Positions 18,045 through 31,000 are shown, counted from the first letter of the stretch. The stretch: 51,682 bases of DNA from Caldovatus aquaticus (GCF_019458025.1 NZ_JAHZUY010000019.1:1-51682); one strand, 5' to 3'. Notes: a model not told the origin generated them from the sequence alone. Numbers and translations: made by a program.

Positions 18045-19043
18045 TCAGCCCTCGAGCCGGATACCCGTCAGCGCCACCAGCTCCTCCCAGCGCCGGACCT
18101 CCTCGCGCTGGAAGGCGGCGAAGGCGGCCGGGTCCAGCGGCGCGGCGGCAAAGCCCTGCTGCTGCAGCCTGGCGACGATCTCCGGCTCGGCGAGCACGCG
18201 GAGCAGGGTCGCGCCCAGGCGCGCGACGACGGCGTCCGGCGTGCGCGCCGGCGCCCACAGGCCGAACCACGCGTCCACCGCCATGTAGCCGGCGCCGAGC
18301 TCGGCGAAGGTCGGCACCTCCGGCAGGTCGGGCAGCCGCTGCGGCGCGCCGATGCCGAGCGCGCGCAGCCGGCCGTCCCTGACCAGCGCCACCACCTGCG
18401 GCCAGGTCGAGACGAAGAAGTCCACCACGCCCGCGACGGTGTCGGTCGTCGCCTGCGCGCCGCCGCGGTAGGGGACGTGCGTGGCGGCGAGCCCCTCGCG
18501 CCGGACGAAGCTCTCGGCGATGACGTGGCTCGCCGAGCCGACGCCGGAGGAGGCATAGGCGAGCCGCCCGCCGCCCTTCCCGCGCGCGGCGAGGTCCTGG
18601 AGCGTGCGCGCCGGGCTGCTCGCCGGCACCACCAGCGCATGGTGCACTTCGGCGATCCGGCCGACCGGCGCGAAATCCGCCAGCGGGTCGTAGGGCAGGC
18701 CGCGCAGCATCGCCGCGTTGGCGGCATGCGTCTGGTTGTTGCCGAGGGCGAGCGTGTGGCCGTCCGGCGCGGCCTGCGCGACCGCCTGGGTGCCGACCAC
18801 CGCGGCGCCGCCGGGGCGGTTCTCGACCACGAAGGTCGCGCCCGGGATCAGCTCCTGCAGGCGCGGCACGATGGTGCGCGCGAGCACGTCGGTGGAGCCG
18901 CCCGGCGGGTAGGCGACGACGACGCGCACGGGGCGCGAGGGCCAGGACGCGGCGGCGGATGGCTGCGCGCGCGCCGGCGCCGCCGCCAGGGCGGCGGGCA
19001 GGGCAAGACCGGCGGTCATCAGGGCGCGGCGCGTGAGAGGCAT
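18045..19043 (-). CDS. Bug-type periplasmic receptor (tripartite tricarboxylate transporter substrate-binding protein)
   Basis: 332-residue exported binding protein. It starts [16 protein letters not shown] with a Tat/Sec-like signal ending in APARAQ. The family core begins at [19 protein letters not shown], and other family motifs include [11 protein letters not shown], the ligand-loop region [11 protein letters not shown], and FAPVGRIAE. Bug proteins bind carboxylates such as citrate or aromatic acids and normally feed a TctA-TctB permease; none is near, so this is an orphan receptor like the many in betaproteobacteria and Acetobacteraceae. The ligand cannot be read. Confidence 0.92.
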   Translation of the reverse strand: MPLTRRALMTAGLALPAALAAAPARAQPSAAASWPSRPVRVVVAYPPGGSTDVLARTIVPRLQELIPGATFVVENRPGGAAVVGTQAVAQAAPDGHTLALGNNQTHAANAAMLRGLPYDPLADFAPVGRIAEVHHALVVPASSPARTLQDLAARGKGGGRLAYASSGVGSASHVIAESFVRREGLAATHVPYRGGAQATTDTVAGVVDFFVSTWPQVVALVRDGRLRALGIGAPQRLPDLPEVPTFAELGAGYMAVDAWFGLWAPARTPDAVVARLGATLLRVLAEPEIVARLQQQGFAAAPLDPAAFAAFQREEVRRWEELVALTGIRLEG

Positions 19044-19234
19044 GGCGATCCTTCCTGACGGTTCGGGCGGCGTGGTCGCAACGGCGCGAGGACGGGTCAA
19101 GCGGGGCGGGGCGTGTTCCGCGGCGCCGGTCCCGCCCTCCCGCACCTCCCGCCGCAGGGAAGCGTCGGCCCGGCCTCGCGCCGTCGCCGCCGGCACGGTC
19201 CGGCCGGTGGCCGCAGCCGGGGCGGGGCCGCCGC

Positions 19235-21118
<1,884 letters not shown>

Positions 21119-21268
21119 GCCGGCCCGATAGCGCGCGCCGCCGCCGCGGGCGAGCCTGCCGCCCCCGGCCGGCCGGGCGCGGGCGTCGCGGGGCGCGGCG
21201 GGGCTTGCCTCGGGGGGCGCGCTCCCCTATCGGGCGCGCCGCCATTCCCCGAGACGCAAGGAACGCCC

Positions 21269-21691
21269 ATGGCCATCGAGCGCACCCTCTCGATCATCAA
21301 GCCGGACGCGACGCGCCGCAACCTCACCGGCCGGATCAACGCGAAATTCGAGGAGCAGGGCCTGCGCATCGTCGCCCAGAAGCGCATCCGCCTGACGCGC
21401 GAGCAGGCCGAGGCATTCTACGCCGTGCACCGGGAGCGGCCCTTCTTCGCCAGCCTCGTCGCCTTCATGACGAGCGGCCCGGTCGTGGTGCAGGTGCTCG
21501 AGGGCCCGGACGCGGTCGCGCGCAACCGCGAGATCATGGGCGCCACCGACCCGGCCAAGGCCGCGCCCGGGACGATCCGCAAGGAGTTCGCGGAGAGCAT
21601 CGAGGCGAACTCGGTGCACGGCTCCGACAGCCCGGAGAACGCCGCGCGCGAGATCGCCTTCTTCTTCTCGGAGATCGAGATCGTCGGCTGA
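21269..21691 (+). CDS. ndk: Nucleoside diphosphate kinase
   Basis: Transfers the gamma phosphate between nucleoside tri- and diphosphates through a phosphohistidine. The 140 residues are exactly the bacterial length. The active histidine is H117 in NSVHGSDS, and the N-terminal [12 protein letters not shown] motif with K11 is present. The start codon follows AAGGAACGCCC, with AAGGA as ribosome site. It converges with the small oxidase subunit gene 22 bp downstream. Confidence 0.98.
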   Translation: MAIERTLSIIKPDATRRNLTGRINAKFEEQGLRIVAQKRIRLTREQAEAFYAVHRERPFFASLVAFMTSGPVVVQVLEGPDAVARNREIMGATDPAKAAPGTIRKEFAESIEANSVHGSDSPENAAREIAFFFSEIEIVG

Positions 21692-21713
21692 GCCCGGCGC
21701 CGCCGCGGCAGGC

Positions 21714-21884
21714 TCAGACGAGGAAGATCGCCATCAGGGCGAGGACCGTGGCCGTGGCGGCGACCGTCCAGGCGAGGAAGCGGCAGAAGCGGTTCCAGAA
21801 CTGCTGCCGTTCGGCCAGCAGCTCCTCCATGCTCACCGGCGGGGCGGCGTCGGCGGTGGTCGTGTGGTGCGCGTCGGCGGCCAT
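21714..21884 (-). CDS. aa3-type cytochrome c oxidase subunit IV (56 residues)
   Basis: Reading the minus strand from ATG 21884 to TGA 21714-21716 gives a 56-residue protein: a short histidine-containing N-terminus (MAADAHHTTT), a polar helix (MEELLAERQQFWNRF), then a single membrane helix of about 22 residues (FLAWTVAATATVLALMAIFLV) at the very C-terminus. This is the layout of the bacterial aa3 oxidase subunit IV family, a small subunit of alphaproteobacterial cytochrome c oxidase whose gene often lies apart from ctaCDE. It is co-directional with purN-purM, 11 bp beyond the purN stop, and may be the last gene of that transcript. Confidence 0.75.
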   Translation of the reverse strand: MAADAHHTTTADAAPPVSMEELLAERQQFWNRFCRFLAWTVAATATVLALMAIFLV

Positions 21885-21895
21885 CGGGTCCTCGG

Positions 21896-22605
21896 TCAGT
21901 CCTCGGGCGGATCGTCGGCGCTTCTAGGCAGGCCCGTCCACTCCGGCAAGGGGCTCGCCAGCGCCGCGCCGGGCCGGCCCGAGGCGCCGAGGATCACGGC
22001 GCGGGATCCTTCCACCCGCACCCGGCCGGCGGCGAGCCAGGCCAGCGCCGCCGGATAGATCCGGTGCTCCTGCGCGAGCACGCGCGCCGCCAGGGTCTCC
22101 GGGGTGTCCTCGGCCAGCACCGGGACCGCGGCCTGCGCCAGGATCGGGCCGGCATCCACCTCCGCGCGCACGAGATGCACCGTGCAGCCGTGCAGCCGAA
22201 CCCCGGCGGCGAGCGCGCGCGCGTGGGTGTCGAGGCCGGGGAAGGCCGGCAGCAGCGAGGGGTGGATGTTCACCAGCCGGTCCTGCCAGCGCGCGACGAA
22301 CCAGGGCGTCAGCACGCGCAGGAAGCCGGCGAGCGCGACCAGCTCGATGCCGTGGCGCGCGAGCGCGGCGTCCAGCGCCCGCTCGAACGCCTCGCGGTCG
22401 CCGCGGAAGGGGCGGCTCTCGACGACCGCGACCGGCACGCCCTCCGCCTCGGCGTGCGCGAGGCCCGGCGCGTCGGCGCGGTTGGAGAGCACCAGCGCGA
22501 TCTCGGCCGGATAGGCAGGATCGCGCGCCGCCGCGACCAGCGCCCGCATGTTGGAGCCGCGGCCGGAGATCAGCACCGCGACGCGGCGGCGGCGGGGGGT
22601 GGTGC

Positions 22606-22609
<4 letters not shown>
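21896..22609 (-). CDS. purN: Phosphoribosylglycinamide formyltransferase
   Basis: Uses 10-formyl-tetrahydrofolate to formylate GAR in purine synthesis. The 237-residue protein has ISGRGSNM (15-22), the catalytic trio N114, H116 ([12 protein letters not shown]) and D152 (VDAGPI), and the TVHLV segment. It is slightly longer than E. coli PurN because of a ~25-residue C-terminal tail. ATG 22609 overlaps the purM stop (ATGA), giving the usual purM-purN coupling. Confidence 0.96.
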
Positions 22610-23679
<1,070 letters not shown>

Positions 23680-23742
23680 GACGGCCTCCTATCGGCTATG
23701 GGCAGGGGTGTGTCCCGGCAGGACGCGGAAGGGAAGGGACGG

Positions 23743-24555
23743 ATGCGGGGATTGGCCCGGCTCACCGTCGGACGGCGGGCCTGGCAGGGGCCGCGGCGGC
23801 GCGGACATGACCACGCCGGCCGCGGCGGCGCAATCGTGGTGGTGGCGGCGATGCTGGCCGGCGCGCTGCCGGCGCTTGGCGGGCGGGCGGCGTACGCGCA
23901 GGAGGCGCCGGCCGCCGAGGCGTCCGTGCCGGCGCGCTCCGCCAATCCCTTCGTCCAGCGGGGCGTCGCGGCGGAGGCGACGGCGGAGAACGGCGTCGTG
24001 GCGCGCGAGCGGGCGCTCGCGGCGGGGCGGCGGGCGGCGTGGGAGCGGCTGGCGGCGGAGATCGGCGCGCCGCCGCGCCTGTCCGACGCCGAGATCGAGG
24101 CCCTGATCGACTCGATCATCATCGAGCAGGAACGGACGACGCCGACCCGCTACAGCGGCCGCATCACGGTGAACTTCAACCCGGGGCGCGTCCGGGCCCA
24201 GACGGGCGCGGGGGCGGTGGCGGGGAATGCCGCCGGCGGCGGGCTCGCGGGCACCGCGGCGGATCCCGAAGCGCCGCGCGCCCTCGGCCCGCCGGTCGCC
24301 ACGGTGGACGCCATCGCCCGCTACCAGTCGCTCGGCGAGTGGCTGGAGCTGCGGCGGAGGCTGATCGGCGCGCCGGAGGTGGCGCGCCTCGACATCGTCG
24401 CGATCGCGGTGGACGGCGCGCGGCTGCGGCTCGGCCTCCGCCAGCCGCCGGTGGCGGCGGCGGAAGGGCTGCTGCACGGCGCCGGCGTGGCGCTCGCCCC
24501 GGGCGCCGGGCCCGCGGGGGCGGGCTGGCAGGTCGGCCTTGCCCGAGGGTATTGA
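23743..24555 (+). CDS. DUF2066-like exported protein
   Basis: 270-residue protein with a basic N-terminus, one hydrophobic segment (AIVVVAAMLAGALPAL) and an AYAQ cleavage-like site. The mature part starts with a helix-rich stretch (VARERALAAGRRAAWERLA), followed by IIEQERTTPTRYSGRITVNF and F-N-P-G-R-V. DUF2066 proteins occupy the position between purM and perM-hda in gammaproteobacteria as well, which supports the assignment; the molecular role is unknown. The C-terminus overlaps the TTG start of pgsA by 17 bp. The purine tract GGAAGGGAAGGGA precedes ATG 23743. Confidence 0.65.
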   Translation: MRGLARLTVGRRAWQGPRRRGHDHAGRGGAIVVVAAMLAGALPALGGRAAYAQEAPAAEASVPARSANPFVQRGVAAEATAENGVVARERALAAGRRAAWERLAAEIGAPPRLSDAEIEALIDSIIIEQERTTPTRYSGRITVNFNPGRVRAQTGAGAVAGNAAGGGLAGTAADPEAPRALGPPVATVDAIARYQSLGEWLELRRRLIGAPEVARLDIVAIAVDGARLRLGLRQPPVAAAEGLLHGAGVALAPGAGPAGAGWQVGLARGY

Positions 24556-25153
24556 CCCGAACGGCGCCGGCACCACCCCGCGCCCGCGCGCGGATGCCGC
24601 GGCGGCCGCGCTGTTCACGCTGCCCAACGCGATCACGCTCGCGCGCCTCTGCGCGGTGCCGGCGGCGATCTGGCTGATGCTCCAGCACCGGCTCGACATC
24701 GCCTTCTGGGTGTTCGTCGGCGCCGGGGTGTCCGACGCGGCCGACGGCTGGCTCGCGCGGGCGCGCAACGCGCGCAGCGCGCTCGGCGCGGTGCTCGACC
24801 CGATGGCGGACAAGGCCTTGCTGGTCTCGGTGTATGTGACGCTGGCGGCGATCGGCGTGCTGCCGGACTGGCTGGCGATCCTGGTGGTGTTCCGCGACCT
24901 GCTGATCGTCGGGGGCGTGCTGGTGCTCGCCGTCATCGGGGCGCCGCCGCCGATCCGCCCGCTGCTGGTCTCGAAGGTGAACACCGCGGCGCAGATCGGG
25001 CTTGCGGCGCTGGCGCTGCTGGTCGGCGGCTACGCGCTCGAACTCGGCGGGCTCGTCGCCGCGATGGTCTGGATCGTGGCGGCGACGACCCTTGCCTCGG
25101 GCGCGGCCTATGTCGTCTCCACCATCCGGCGCGGCGAGGCCGGCTCCCGGTGA
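24539..25153 (+). CDS. pgsA: CDP-alcohol phosphatidyltransferase (PgsA-like)
   Basis: Integral membrane enzyme of 204 residues that condenses CDP-diacylglycerol with an alcohol phosphate, most likely glycerol 3-phosphate. The complete CDP-OH motif is present: D, two residues, DG, two residues, AR, eight residues, G, three residues, D, three residues, D (from SDAADGWLAR to LDPMADK). About five to six hydrophobic helices follow LPNAITLARL. The start is TTG 24539 inside the preceding gene; no ATG lies before the conserved LPN motif. It overlaps perM (GTGA), so three genes are coupled. Confidence 0.85.
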   Translation: MPEGIDPNGAGTTPRPRADAAAAALFTLPNAITLARLCAVPAAIWLMLQHRLDIAFWVFVGAGVSDAADGWLARARNARSALGAVLDPMADKALLVSVYVTLAAIGVLPDWLAILVVFRDLLIVGGVLVLAVIGAPPPIRPLLVSKVNTAAQIGLAALALLVGGYALELGGLVAAMVWIVAATTLASGAAYVVSTIRRGEAGSR

Positions 25154-26382
25154 ACGGACTGATCGCGCCACGTCAGGCCGCGAGGCCGGGGGAGACGGCG
25201 CCGCCGCGGCGCCAGGACCCGGCGCCGGCCCCGGCCCTCGAGCCGGCGCCGGGACGGGCCGGGCATCGCTTGCCGCCGCCGTCGCCGGGCGGCGGCGGGC
25301 CGCGCACCGCGACGCCGCGCCAGCGCCTCGGCCTGGTGCTCGGCCTGTTCGGCGCGCTGCTGTTCGGGCTGTGGCTGTTCCAGAGCATCCTCACGCCCTT
25401 CGTGCTGGCCGGAGTGATCGCCTATTTCCTCGACCCGCCGGCGACCCGGCTGACGCGGCTCGGCCTGCCGAGGGGGGTTGCCGCGCTCCTGCTCGTGCTC
25501 GCGCTGGTGCTGTTCGCGCTGCTCTGCGTGGTGCTGCTCTGGCCGCTCGTGATCGCGCAGATCGGCGTGCTGGTGACCAGCCTGCCGAGCTACGTCGCGC
25601 GCGTCGGCGCGGCGCTGCGCGACGCGCTGGAGCGGCTCGGGGAGGCGGTGGGGCCGGAGTACATGGACGCGCGGCTGCGCGAGCTGGCGATCAGCCAGGT
25701 CGGGGGGATGCTCTCCTGGCTCGGCACCTCGGCGACGCGGCTGCTCGGCGGGGGGGTTGCGATCTTCAACGTGTTCACCTTCGTGGTGGTCACCCCGATC
25801 GTCGCCTTCTACCTGCTGCGCGACTGGCCGCGCATGCTCGCGCGCATCGAGAGCTGGCTGCCGCGCCGCTCCGCCAACACCATCCGCCAGCTCGCCCGCG
25901 ACACCGACCGGGTGCTGTCGGCCTGGCTGCGCGGGCAGCTGCTCTGCTCCACCGGGCTCGGCATCTACTACGCGCTCGGGCTGACCTTCGCGGGGCTCGA
26001 GCTCGGGCTGATGGTCGGCCTGCTGTCCGGCATCCTGACCTTCATCCCCTATGTCGGCTCGACCACCGGCCTAGTGCTGGCGACGCTCCTCGCGATCGGC
26101 CAGTTCGGCACCTGGGACGGGGTGCTGCTGGTGGTGGCGATCTTCGTCGCCGGGCAGATCGTGGAAGGCTACATCATCTATCCCTACCTTCTCGGCGACC
26201 GGGTGGAGCTGCATGCGGTGTGGGTGATCTTCGCGCTGTTCGCGGGCGGCGTGGCCTTCGGCTTCCTCGGCGTGCTGCTCGCCGTGCCGATGGCCGCCGC
26301 GCTCGGCGTGGTGGCGCGCTACTGGCTGCGCCGCTACCTCGAGAGCCCGCTCTATCTCGATCCCCCGCGCACCGGGACATGA
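25150..26382 (+). CDS. perM: AI-2E/PerM family membrane transporter
   Basis: 410-residue polytopic protein of the PerM/TqsA (AI-2 exporter) family. A proline-rich cytoplasmic leader of ~55 residues precedes the first helices (LGLVLGLFGALLFGLWLF). A central amphipathic region follows (residues ~145-195), then the C-terminal helices with the family motif FIPYVGSTTGLVLA and VVEGYIIYPYLLGDRVELH-like sequence. The substrate is unknown; some homologues export autoinducer-2 or sodium. It sits between pgsA and hda, as perM-hda do in many proteobacteria. The GTG start overlaps the pgsA stop, and the next gene overlaps its end. Confidence 0.85.
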   Translation: MNGLIAPRQAARPGETAPPRRQDPAPAPALEPAPGRAGHRLPPPSPGGGGPRTATPRQRLGLVLGLFGALLFGLWLFQSILTPFVLAGVIAYFLDPPATRLTRLGLPRGVAALLLVLALVLFALLCVVLLWPLVIAQIGVLVTSLPSYVARVGAALRDALERLGEAVGPEYMDARLRELAISQVGGMLSWLGTSATRLLGGGVAIFNVFTFVVVTPIVAFYLLRDWPRMLARIESWLPRRSANTIRQLARDTDRVLSAWLRGQLLCSTGLGIYYALGLTFAGLELGLMVGLLSGILTFIPYVGSTTGLVLATLLAIGQFGTWDGVLLVVAIFVAGQIVEGYIIYPYLLGDRVELHAVWVIFALFAGGVAFGFLGVLLAVPMAAALGVVARYWLRRYLESPLYLDPPRTGT

Positions 26383-27149
26383 GGGACGGCGGGCCGGGCG
26401 GGCGCGGCGGGAAGCGTCGCCCGCGGCAACTGGCCCTGGCGCTGCCGGTCGCGACCTCCTTCGCGCGCGAGGAGGTGCTGGAGGACGAGTCGAACGCCGC
26501 TGCGCTCGCCTGGCTCGACCGCGTCGCGGATTGGCCGCAGGGCCGTCTCGCGCTGTGGGGGCCGCCCGGCGTGGGCAAGAGCCACATGCTGCGTGGTCTC
26601 GCCGCCGCGCGCGGCTGGCGCGTGCTGGAGGGGCCGGCGCTGCGCGGCCTGCCGGAGCCCGGGCCGGCTGCGCTGGACGACGCCGACTGCGCGGCCGAGG
26701 AGCGGGCGCTGCTGCACCTCATCAACCTGTGCGCGGAGCGGGGCGAGCCGCTGCTGCTCGCCGGCCGCGACCCGCCGGCGCGCTGGCCCGTGGCGCTGCC
26801 CGACCTGGCGAGCCGGCTGCGCGCCACCCACGCCGTGGCGATCGGCCGGCCGGGCGAGGCGCTGCTCGCGGCGCTGCTCGCCAAGCACTTCGCCGACCGG
26901 CAACTGCGCGTCGCGCCGGAGGTGCAGGCCTGGCTGCTCGCCCGGCTGCCGCGCGAGGGCCGGGCGCTGGCCGAGGCCGCGGCACGGCTCGACCGCGCCG
27001 CGCTCGCCGCCGGCGGGGCGGTGACCCGGGCGCTGGCGCGCGAGGCGCTGCGCGGCCTCGAAGGGTTCGACGACGGAACGGACGCGGCGGACGACGGGGC
27101 CGCGCCCGCCGCGCCGCGGGATTCCACGGCGGCGTCCCTCCTGCTGTAG
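26379..27149 (+). CDS. hda: Hda-like regulator of DnaA (RIDA)
   Basis: 256-residue DnaA-domain III homologue without the DNA-binding domain IV. The sliding-clamp-binding motif is near the N-terminus (RQLALALP, residues 16-23). The P-loop GPPGVGKS and an AAA+ lid region (LASRLRATHAVAIGRP, VAPEVQAWLLARLPREGR) follow. In E. coli and Caulobacter (HdaA), Hda with DNA-loaded clamp stimulates ATP hydrolysis by DnaA and blocks re-initiation. The Walker B-like DDADCAAEE is retained. A ~30-residue acidic/alanine C-terminal extension is unusual. It overlaps perM by 4 bp. Confidence 0.88.
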   Translation: MRDGGPGGRGGKRRPRQLALALPVATSFAREEVLEDESNAAALAWLDRVADWPQGRLALWGPPGVGKSHMLRGLAAARGWRVLEGPALRGLPEPGPAALDDADCAAEERALLHLINLCAERGEPLLLAGRDPPARWPVALPDLASRLRATHAVAIGRPGEALLAALLAKHFADRQLRVAPEVQAWLLARLPREGRALAEAAARLDRAALAAGGAVTRALAREALRGLEGFDDGTDAADDGAAPAAPRDSTAASLLL

Positions 27150-27158
27150 TCTTGGCAC

Positions 27159-29417
27159 ATGAACGTCCCCGCCGTCGCCGATGCCGCCCCCGCCGCGCTG
27201 CGGACGCCGCCGCCGGAGCCGGCGGAGGGGCCGCCCGCGATCGCGCCGGACAGCCCGGAGCGGTTCATCAACCGCGAACTGTCCTGGCTCGACTTCAACC
27301 ACCGGGTGCTGGAGGAGGCGGCGAACCCGCGCCATCCGCTGCTCGAGCGGCTGCGCTTCGTCGCCATCTCGGCCTCCAACCTCGACGAGTTCTATTCCGT
27401 GCGCGTCGCCGGGCTGGTCGGGCAGGAGCGGGCGGGCGTCACCAGGCCGTCCCCGGACGGGCTGACCCCGGCGCAGCAGCTCGCCGCGATCCACGCCCGC
27501 GCGCAGCGGCTGATCGAGGAGCAGCAGCGCAGCTGGCTCGAGCTGCGCGGGCTGCTGCGCGCCGCCGGGGTGGTGGTGGTGGAGCCGCGCGAACTCTCCG
27601 AGGCCGATCTGCGCTGGCTCGAGACCTGGTTCATGGAGCGGGTCTTCCCGGTGCTGACGCCGCTCGCCGTGGACCCCGCCCATCCCTTCCCCTTCATCGC
27701 CAACCTCGCGCTCTGCATGGTGCTCAAGCTGGTGCGCGAGGAGGACGGCGGGACGATGCGCGCGCTGCTGCCGCTGCCGCCGCAGATCGAGCGCTTCATC
27801 CGCCTGCCGGCGCCGGCGGGCGGGAACGCGGCCCCGCTCGGCCCCGGCCCGGCGACGATCCGCTTCCTGCTGCTCGAGGACCTGATCGGGCTGTTCCTCA
27901 ACCGGCTGTTCCCGGGCTTCCTCCTCGCCGAACAGGGCCTGTTCCGCCTCATCCGCGACACCGACGTGGAGTTCGAGGAGGAGGCCGAGGACCTGGTGCG
28001 CTCCTACGAGACGGCGCTGAAGCGGCGCCGCCGCGGCCGTCCGATCCGCCTCTCCGTCACCGCGGCGACGCCGCCCGACATGGTGGACTTCGTGGCGGAA
28101 TCGCTGGCGGCGGACCGCGGCAGCGTGTTCGTGGTGGACGGGCTGCTCGGCGTGGCCGACCTCCGCCAGCTCATCGTGGACGACCGGCCGGACCTGCTGT
28201 TCACGCCCTACACGCCGCGCTTCCCGGAGCGGATCCTGGACTACGGGGGCGACTGCTTCGCCGCGATCCGCGCCAAGGACATCGTGGTGCACCACCCCTA
28301 CGAGAGCTTCGACGTGGTGGTGCAATTCCTGCGCCAGGCGGCGCGCGACCCGAACGTGGTGGCGATCAAGCAGACGCTCTACCGCACCAGCCGCGAGAGC
28401 CCGATCGTCAAGGCGCTGATCGAGGCGGCGGAATCCGGCAAGAGCGTGACCGGCGTGGTCGAGATCAAGGCCCGCTTCGACGAGGAGCGCAACATCGCCC
28501 TCGCGCGCGAGCTGGAGGCCGCCGGCGTGCAGGTGGTGTACGGCTTCGTGGACCTGAAGACCCACGCCAAGGTGAGCCTGGTGGTGCGGCGCGAGGGCGG
28601 GACGATGCGCTCCTACGCCCATTTCGGCACCGGCAACTACCACCCGGTCACGGCGCGGGTCTACACCGATCTCTCCTTCTTCACCGCCGACCCGGCGCTG
28701 ACCCGCGACGCGGCGCGCCTGTTCAACTACCTCACCGGCTACGCGCGGCCGGAGCGGATGGAGGCGCTCGCCTTCGCCCCGCTCACCATGCGTCCCGTGC
28801 TGCTCGGGCTGATCGAGCAGGAGATCGCCTTTGCGCGCGAGGGCAAGCCGGCCGGCATCTGGATCAAGGTGAACAGCCTGGTGGACGAGCAGATCATCGA
28901 CGCGCTCTACCGCGCGAGCCAGGCGGGCGTGAAGATCGACCTGGTGGTGCGCGGCATCTGCTGCCTGCGGCCGGGCGTGAAGGGCCTCTCGGAGAACATC
29001 CGGGTCAAGTCCATCGTCGGCCGCTTCCTCGAGCACAGCCGCATCTACGTGTTCGGCAACGGGCACCGCCTGCCCTCGCGCCGCGCGCGGGTGTTCATCT
29101 CCTCGGCCGACCTGATGGCGCGCAACCTCGACTGGCGCGTCGAGACGATGGTGCCGGTCGAGAACCCGACGGTGCATGCGCAGGTCCTCGACCAGATCAT
29201 GGTGACCAACCTGAAGGACACGATGCAGTCCTGGGTGCTCGGGCCGGACGGGGTCTATCGCCGGCTCGATCCGGGGCCGAACCCGGTCTCGGCGCACGAG
29301 TACTTCATGACCAACCCCTCCCTCTCCGGCCGCGGCAGCGCGCTGCACCGCGCGCCGCCGCGCCCGGTCGCCCCCGTGCCGCGGCGCGGCCGGCCGGACC
29401 GCGTGCAGCAGGACTGA
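27159..29417 (+). CDS. ppk: Polyphosphate kinase 1
   Basis: Reversibly polymerises ATP gamma-phosphate into polyphosphate. The 752 residues show the four-domain PPK1 layout: N domain ([20 protein letters not shown]), head domain (to ~325), and two catalytic C domains. The phosphorylated histidine is H488 in [12 protein letters not shown], and the second conserved histidine is H626 in [11 protein letters not shown] ~30-residue proline/alanine leader precedes the N domain. It follows hda by 9 bp and precedes ppx by 5 bp, so polymer synthesis and breakdown are co-transcribed. TGTAGTCTT just upstream of ATG 27159 could be an internal promoter element. Confidence 0.97.
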   Translation: MNVPAVADAAPAALRTPPPEPAEGPPAIAPDSPERFINRELSWLDFNHRVLEEAANPRHPLLERLRFVAISASNLDEFYSVRVAGLVGQERAGVTRPSPDGLTPAQQLAAIHARAQRLIEEQQRSWLELRGLLRAAGVVVVEPRELSEADLRWLETWFMERVFPVLTPLAVDPAHPFPFIANLALCMVLKLVREEDGGTMRALLPLPPQIERFIRLPAPAGGNAAPLGPGPATIRFLLLEDLIGLFLNRLFPGFLLAEQGLFRLIRDTDVEFEEEAEDLVRSYETALKRRRRGRPIRLSVTAATPPDMVDFVAESLAADRGSVFVVDGLLGVADLRQLIVDDRPDLLFTPYTPRFPERILDYGGDCFAAIRAKDIVVHHPYESFDVVVQFLRQAARDPNVVAIKQTLYRTSRESPIVKALIEAAESGKSVTGVVEIKARFDEERNIALARELEAAGVQVVYGFVDLKTHAKVSLVVRREGGTMRSYAHFGTGNYHPVTARVYTDLSFFTADPALTRDAARLFNYLTGYARPERMEALAFAPLTMRPVLLGLIEQEIAFAREGKPAGIWIKVNSLVDEQIIDALYRASQAGVKIDLVVRGICCLRPGVKGLSENIRVKSIVGRFLEHSRIYVFGNGHRLPSRRARVFISSADLMARNLDWRVETMVPVENPTVHAQVLDQIMVTNLKDTMQSWVLGPDGVYRRLDPGPNPVSAHEYFMTNPSLSGRGSALHRAPPRPVAPVPRRGRPDRVQQD

Positions 29418-29422
29418 ACGCC

Positions 29423-30961
29423 TTGGATCTCTCGCTTCTCCCCGGCGGCGCGGCGGACGCCGCCCCCGCCGTGCCGCCCGCGGTCGCGCCGCGCTGCGGC
29501 GTGGTGGACCTCGGCTCGAACTCGGTGCGCCTCGTCGTCTTCGAGGGGCGCCTGCGCAATCCGGTGACCGTGTTCAACGAGAAGGCGGTGCTCGGCCTCG
29601 GCCGCGGCCTCGCCTCCACCGGGCGGCTGAACGAGGCGGCGGTGGAGCAGGCGCTGACGGTGATGGGCCGCTACCACGCGGTGGCGCGCGCCATGGGCGC
29701 CGACCCGGTCGAGGTGCTGGCCACCGCCGCGGTGCGCGACGCCGTCAACGGCCCTGCCTTCGTCGCGGCGCTGCGCGCCCGCCTCGGCCCCGACGTGCCG
29801 ATCCGCATCCTCACCGGCGAGGCGGAGGCGCGGCTCTCGGCGGAGGGCGTGCTGCTCGGCTTCCCCGGCGCCGATGGCGTGCTCGCCGATCTCGGCGGCG
29901 GCTCGCTCGAGCTGGTCGAGCTGGTGGAGGGGCGGCCGGGGCGGGTCGCCAGCCTGCCGCTCGGCACGCTGCGCCTCGCCGAGCGCGCCGGGGGCGAGCC
30001 CGCCCGCGCGCGCGCCGTGGTCCAGTCGGAACTGGAGCGCGTGGCCTGGCTCAAGGAGCGCGCCGGCCGCGACCTCTACCTGGTCGGCGGCGCCTGCCGC
30101 GCGCTGGCGCGGATGCACATCGCGCAGACCGCCTATCCGCTGATGATCGTCCACCACTACGCGCTGCCGCGCGACGAGGCGCGCGACCTCGCCTCCATGG
30201 TGATGGCGGCGACGCGCCGCACGCTCGAGCGCATGCCGGGCGCGCCGGCGAAGCGGCTGGCCGACCTGCCCTTCGCCGCGGTGGTGCTGCGCCGGCTGCT
30301 GCGCGCCAGCGGCGCGCGGCGCATCGTGTTCTCGGCCAACGGCCTGCGCGAGGGCTGGTACGCGGGGCTGCTGCCCGAGGCGGTGCGGACCGCCGATCCG
30401 CTGCTCTCGGCAGCGCAGGATCTCGCGCTGCGCTTCGGCCGCGACCACCGCCTGCCGGAAGCGCTGTTCCGCTGGACGGCGCCGCTGTTCGAGAGCGAGC
30501 GCCCGGCGGAGCGCGCCTTGCGCGAGGCGGCCTGCTGGGTGAGCGACATCGGCAGCCACGACCATCCGGACTACCGCGCCGAGCAGGCCTTCCTGCGCGT
30601 GCTGCGCCAGCCCGGCGTCGGGCTGGACCATCACGCGCGCGCCTTCCTCGCCCTCGTGGTGGCGCTGCGCTACGAGGCCGAGCCGGACGCGCCCTGGATG
30701 CGGACCAGCCGCGTCCTGCTCGATGCCGCCGCGGTGCGCCGGGCGGAGATGCTGGGCGCGGCGCTGCGCCTGGCCTACACGCTGTCCGGCGGCACGCCGG
30801 CGCTGCTCGCCGGCACCGCGCTCTCGCGCCGCGGCGGGCGGCTGGTGCTGCGCCTCGTCGAGGGCGGCGGCGTGTTCGCCGGCGAGAGCGTCCTGCGCCG
30901 CGTGGAGGCGCTCGGCGCCGCCTTCGGGCTGGAAACCGTGGTCGAGGTGGCGGGCGGCTGA
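29423..30961 (+). CDS. ppx: Exopolyphosphatase / GppA-type phosphatase
   Basis: Removes terminal phosphates from polyphosphate, or hydrolyses pppGpp. The 512-residue protein has the ASKHA phosphate loops VVDLGSNSVRL and VLADLGGGSLEL, the EAEARLSAEG motif, and a C-terminal HD-like helical domain (SHDHPDYRAEQAF). The start is TTG 29423 (AGGA 9 nt upstream) or GTG 29471; both precede the first conserved strand. No signal peptide. Placement 5 bp after ppk favours exopolyphosphatase as the main role. Confidence 0.92.
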   Translation: MDLSLLPGGAADAAPAVPPAVAPRCGVVDLGSNSVRLVVFEGRLRNPVTVFNEKAVLGLGRGLASTGRLNEAAVEQALTVMGRYHAVARAMGADPVEVLATAAVRDAVNGPAFVAALRARLGPDVPIRILTGEAEARLSAEGVLLGFPGADGVLADLGGGSLELVELVEGRPGRVASLPLGTLRLAERAGGEPARARAVVQSELERVAWLKERAGRDLYLVGGACRALARMHIAQTAYPLMIVHHYALPRDEARDLASMVMAATRRTLERMPGAPAKRLADLPFAAVVLRRLLRASGARRIVFSANGLREGWYAGLLPEAVRTADPLLSAAQDLALRFGRDHRLPEALFRWTAPLFESERPAERALREAACWVSDIGSHDHPDYRAEQAFLRVLRQPGVGLDHHARAFLALVVALRYEAEPDAPWMRTSRVLLDAAAVRRAEMLGAALRLAYTLSGGTPALLAGTALSRRGGRLVLRLVEGGGVFAGESVLRRVEALGAAFGLETVVEVAGG

Positions 30962-31000
30962 AGCGGCCGCCTGCGGTCCCCTGGCCGCGGGGCGGAGGAG

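Noticed and set aside
24039-24677. A 212-codon frame overlapping DUF2066 and pgsA
   Set aside because: Alternate-frame shadow with Arg/Gly-rich sequence and no motif.
26352-29348. A 998-codon minus-strand frame opposite hda and ppk
   Set aside because: It is His/Arg/Asp-rich and spans two well-supported genes; coding bias belongs to the plus strand.
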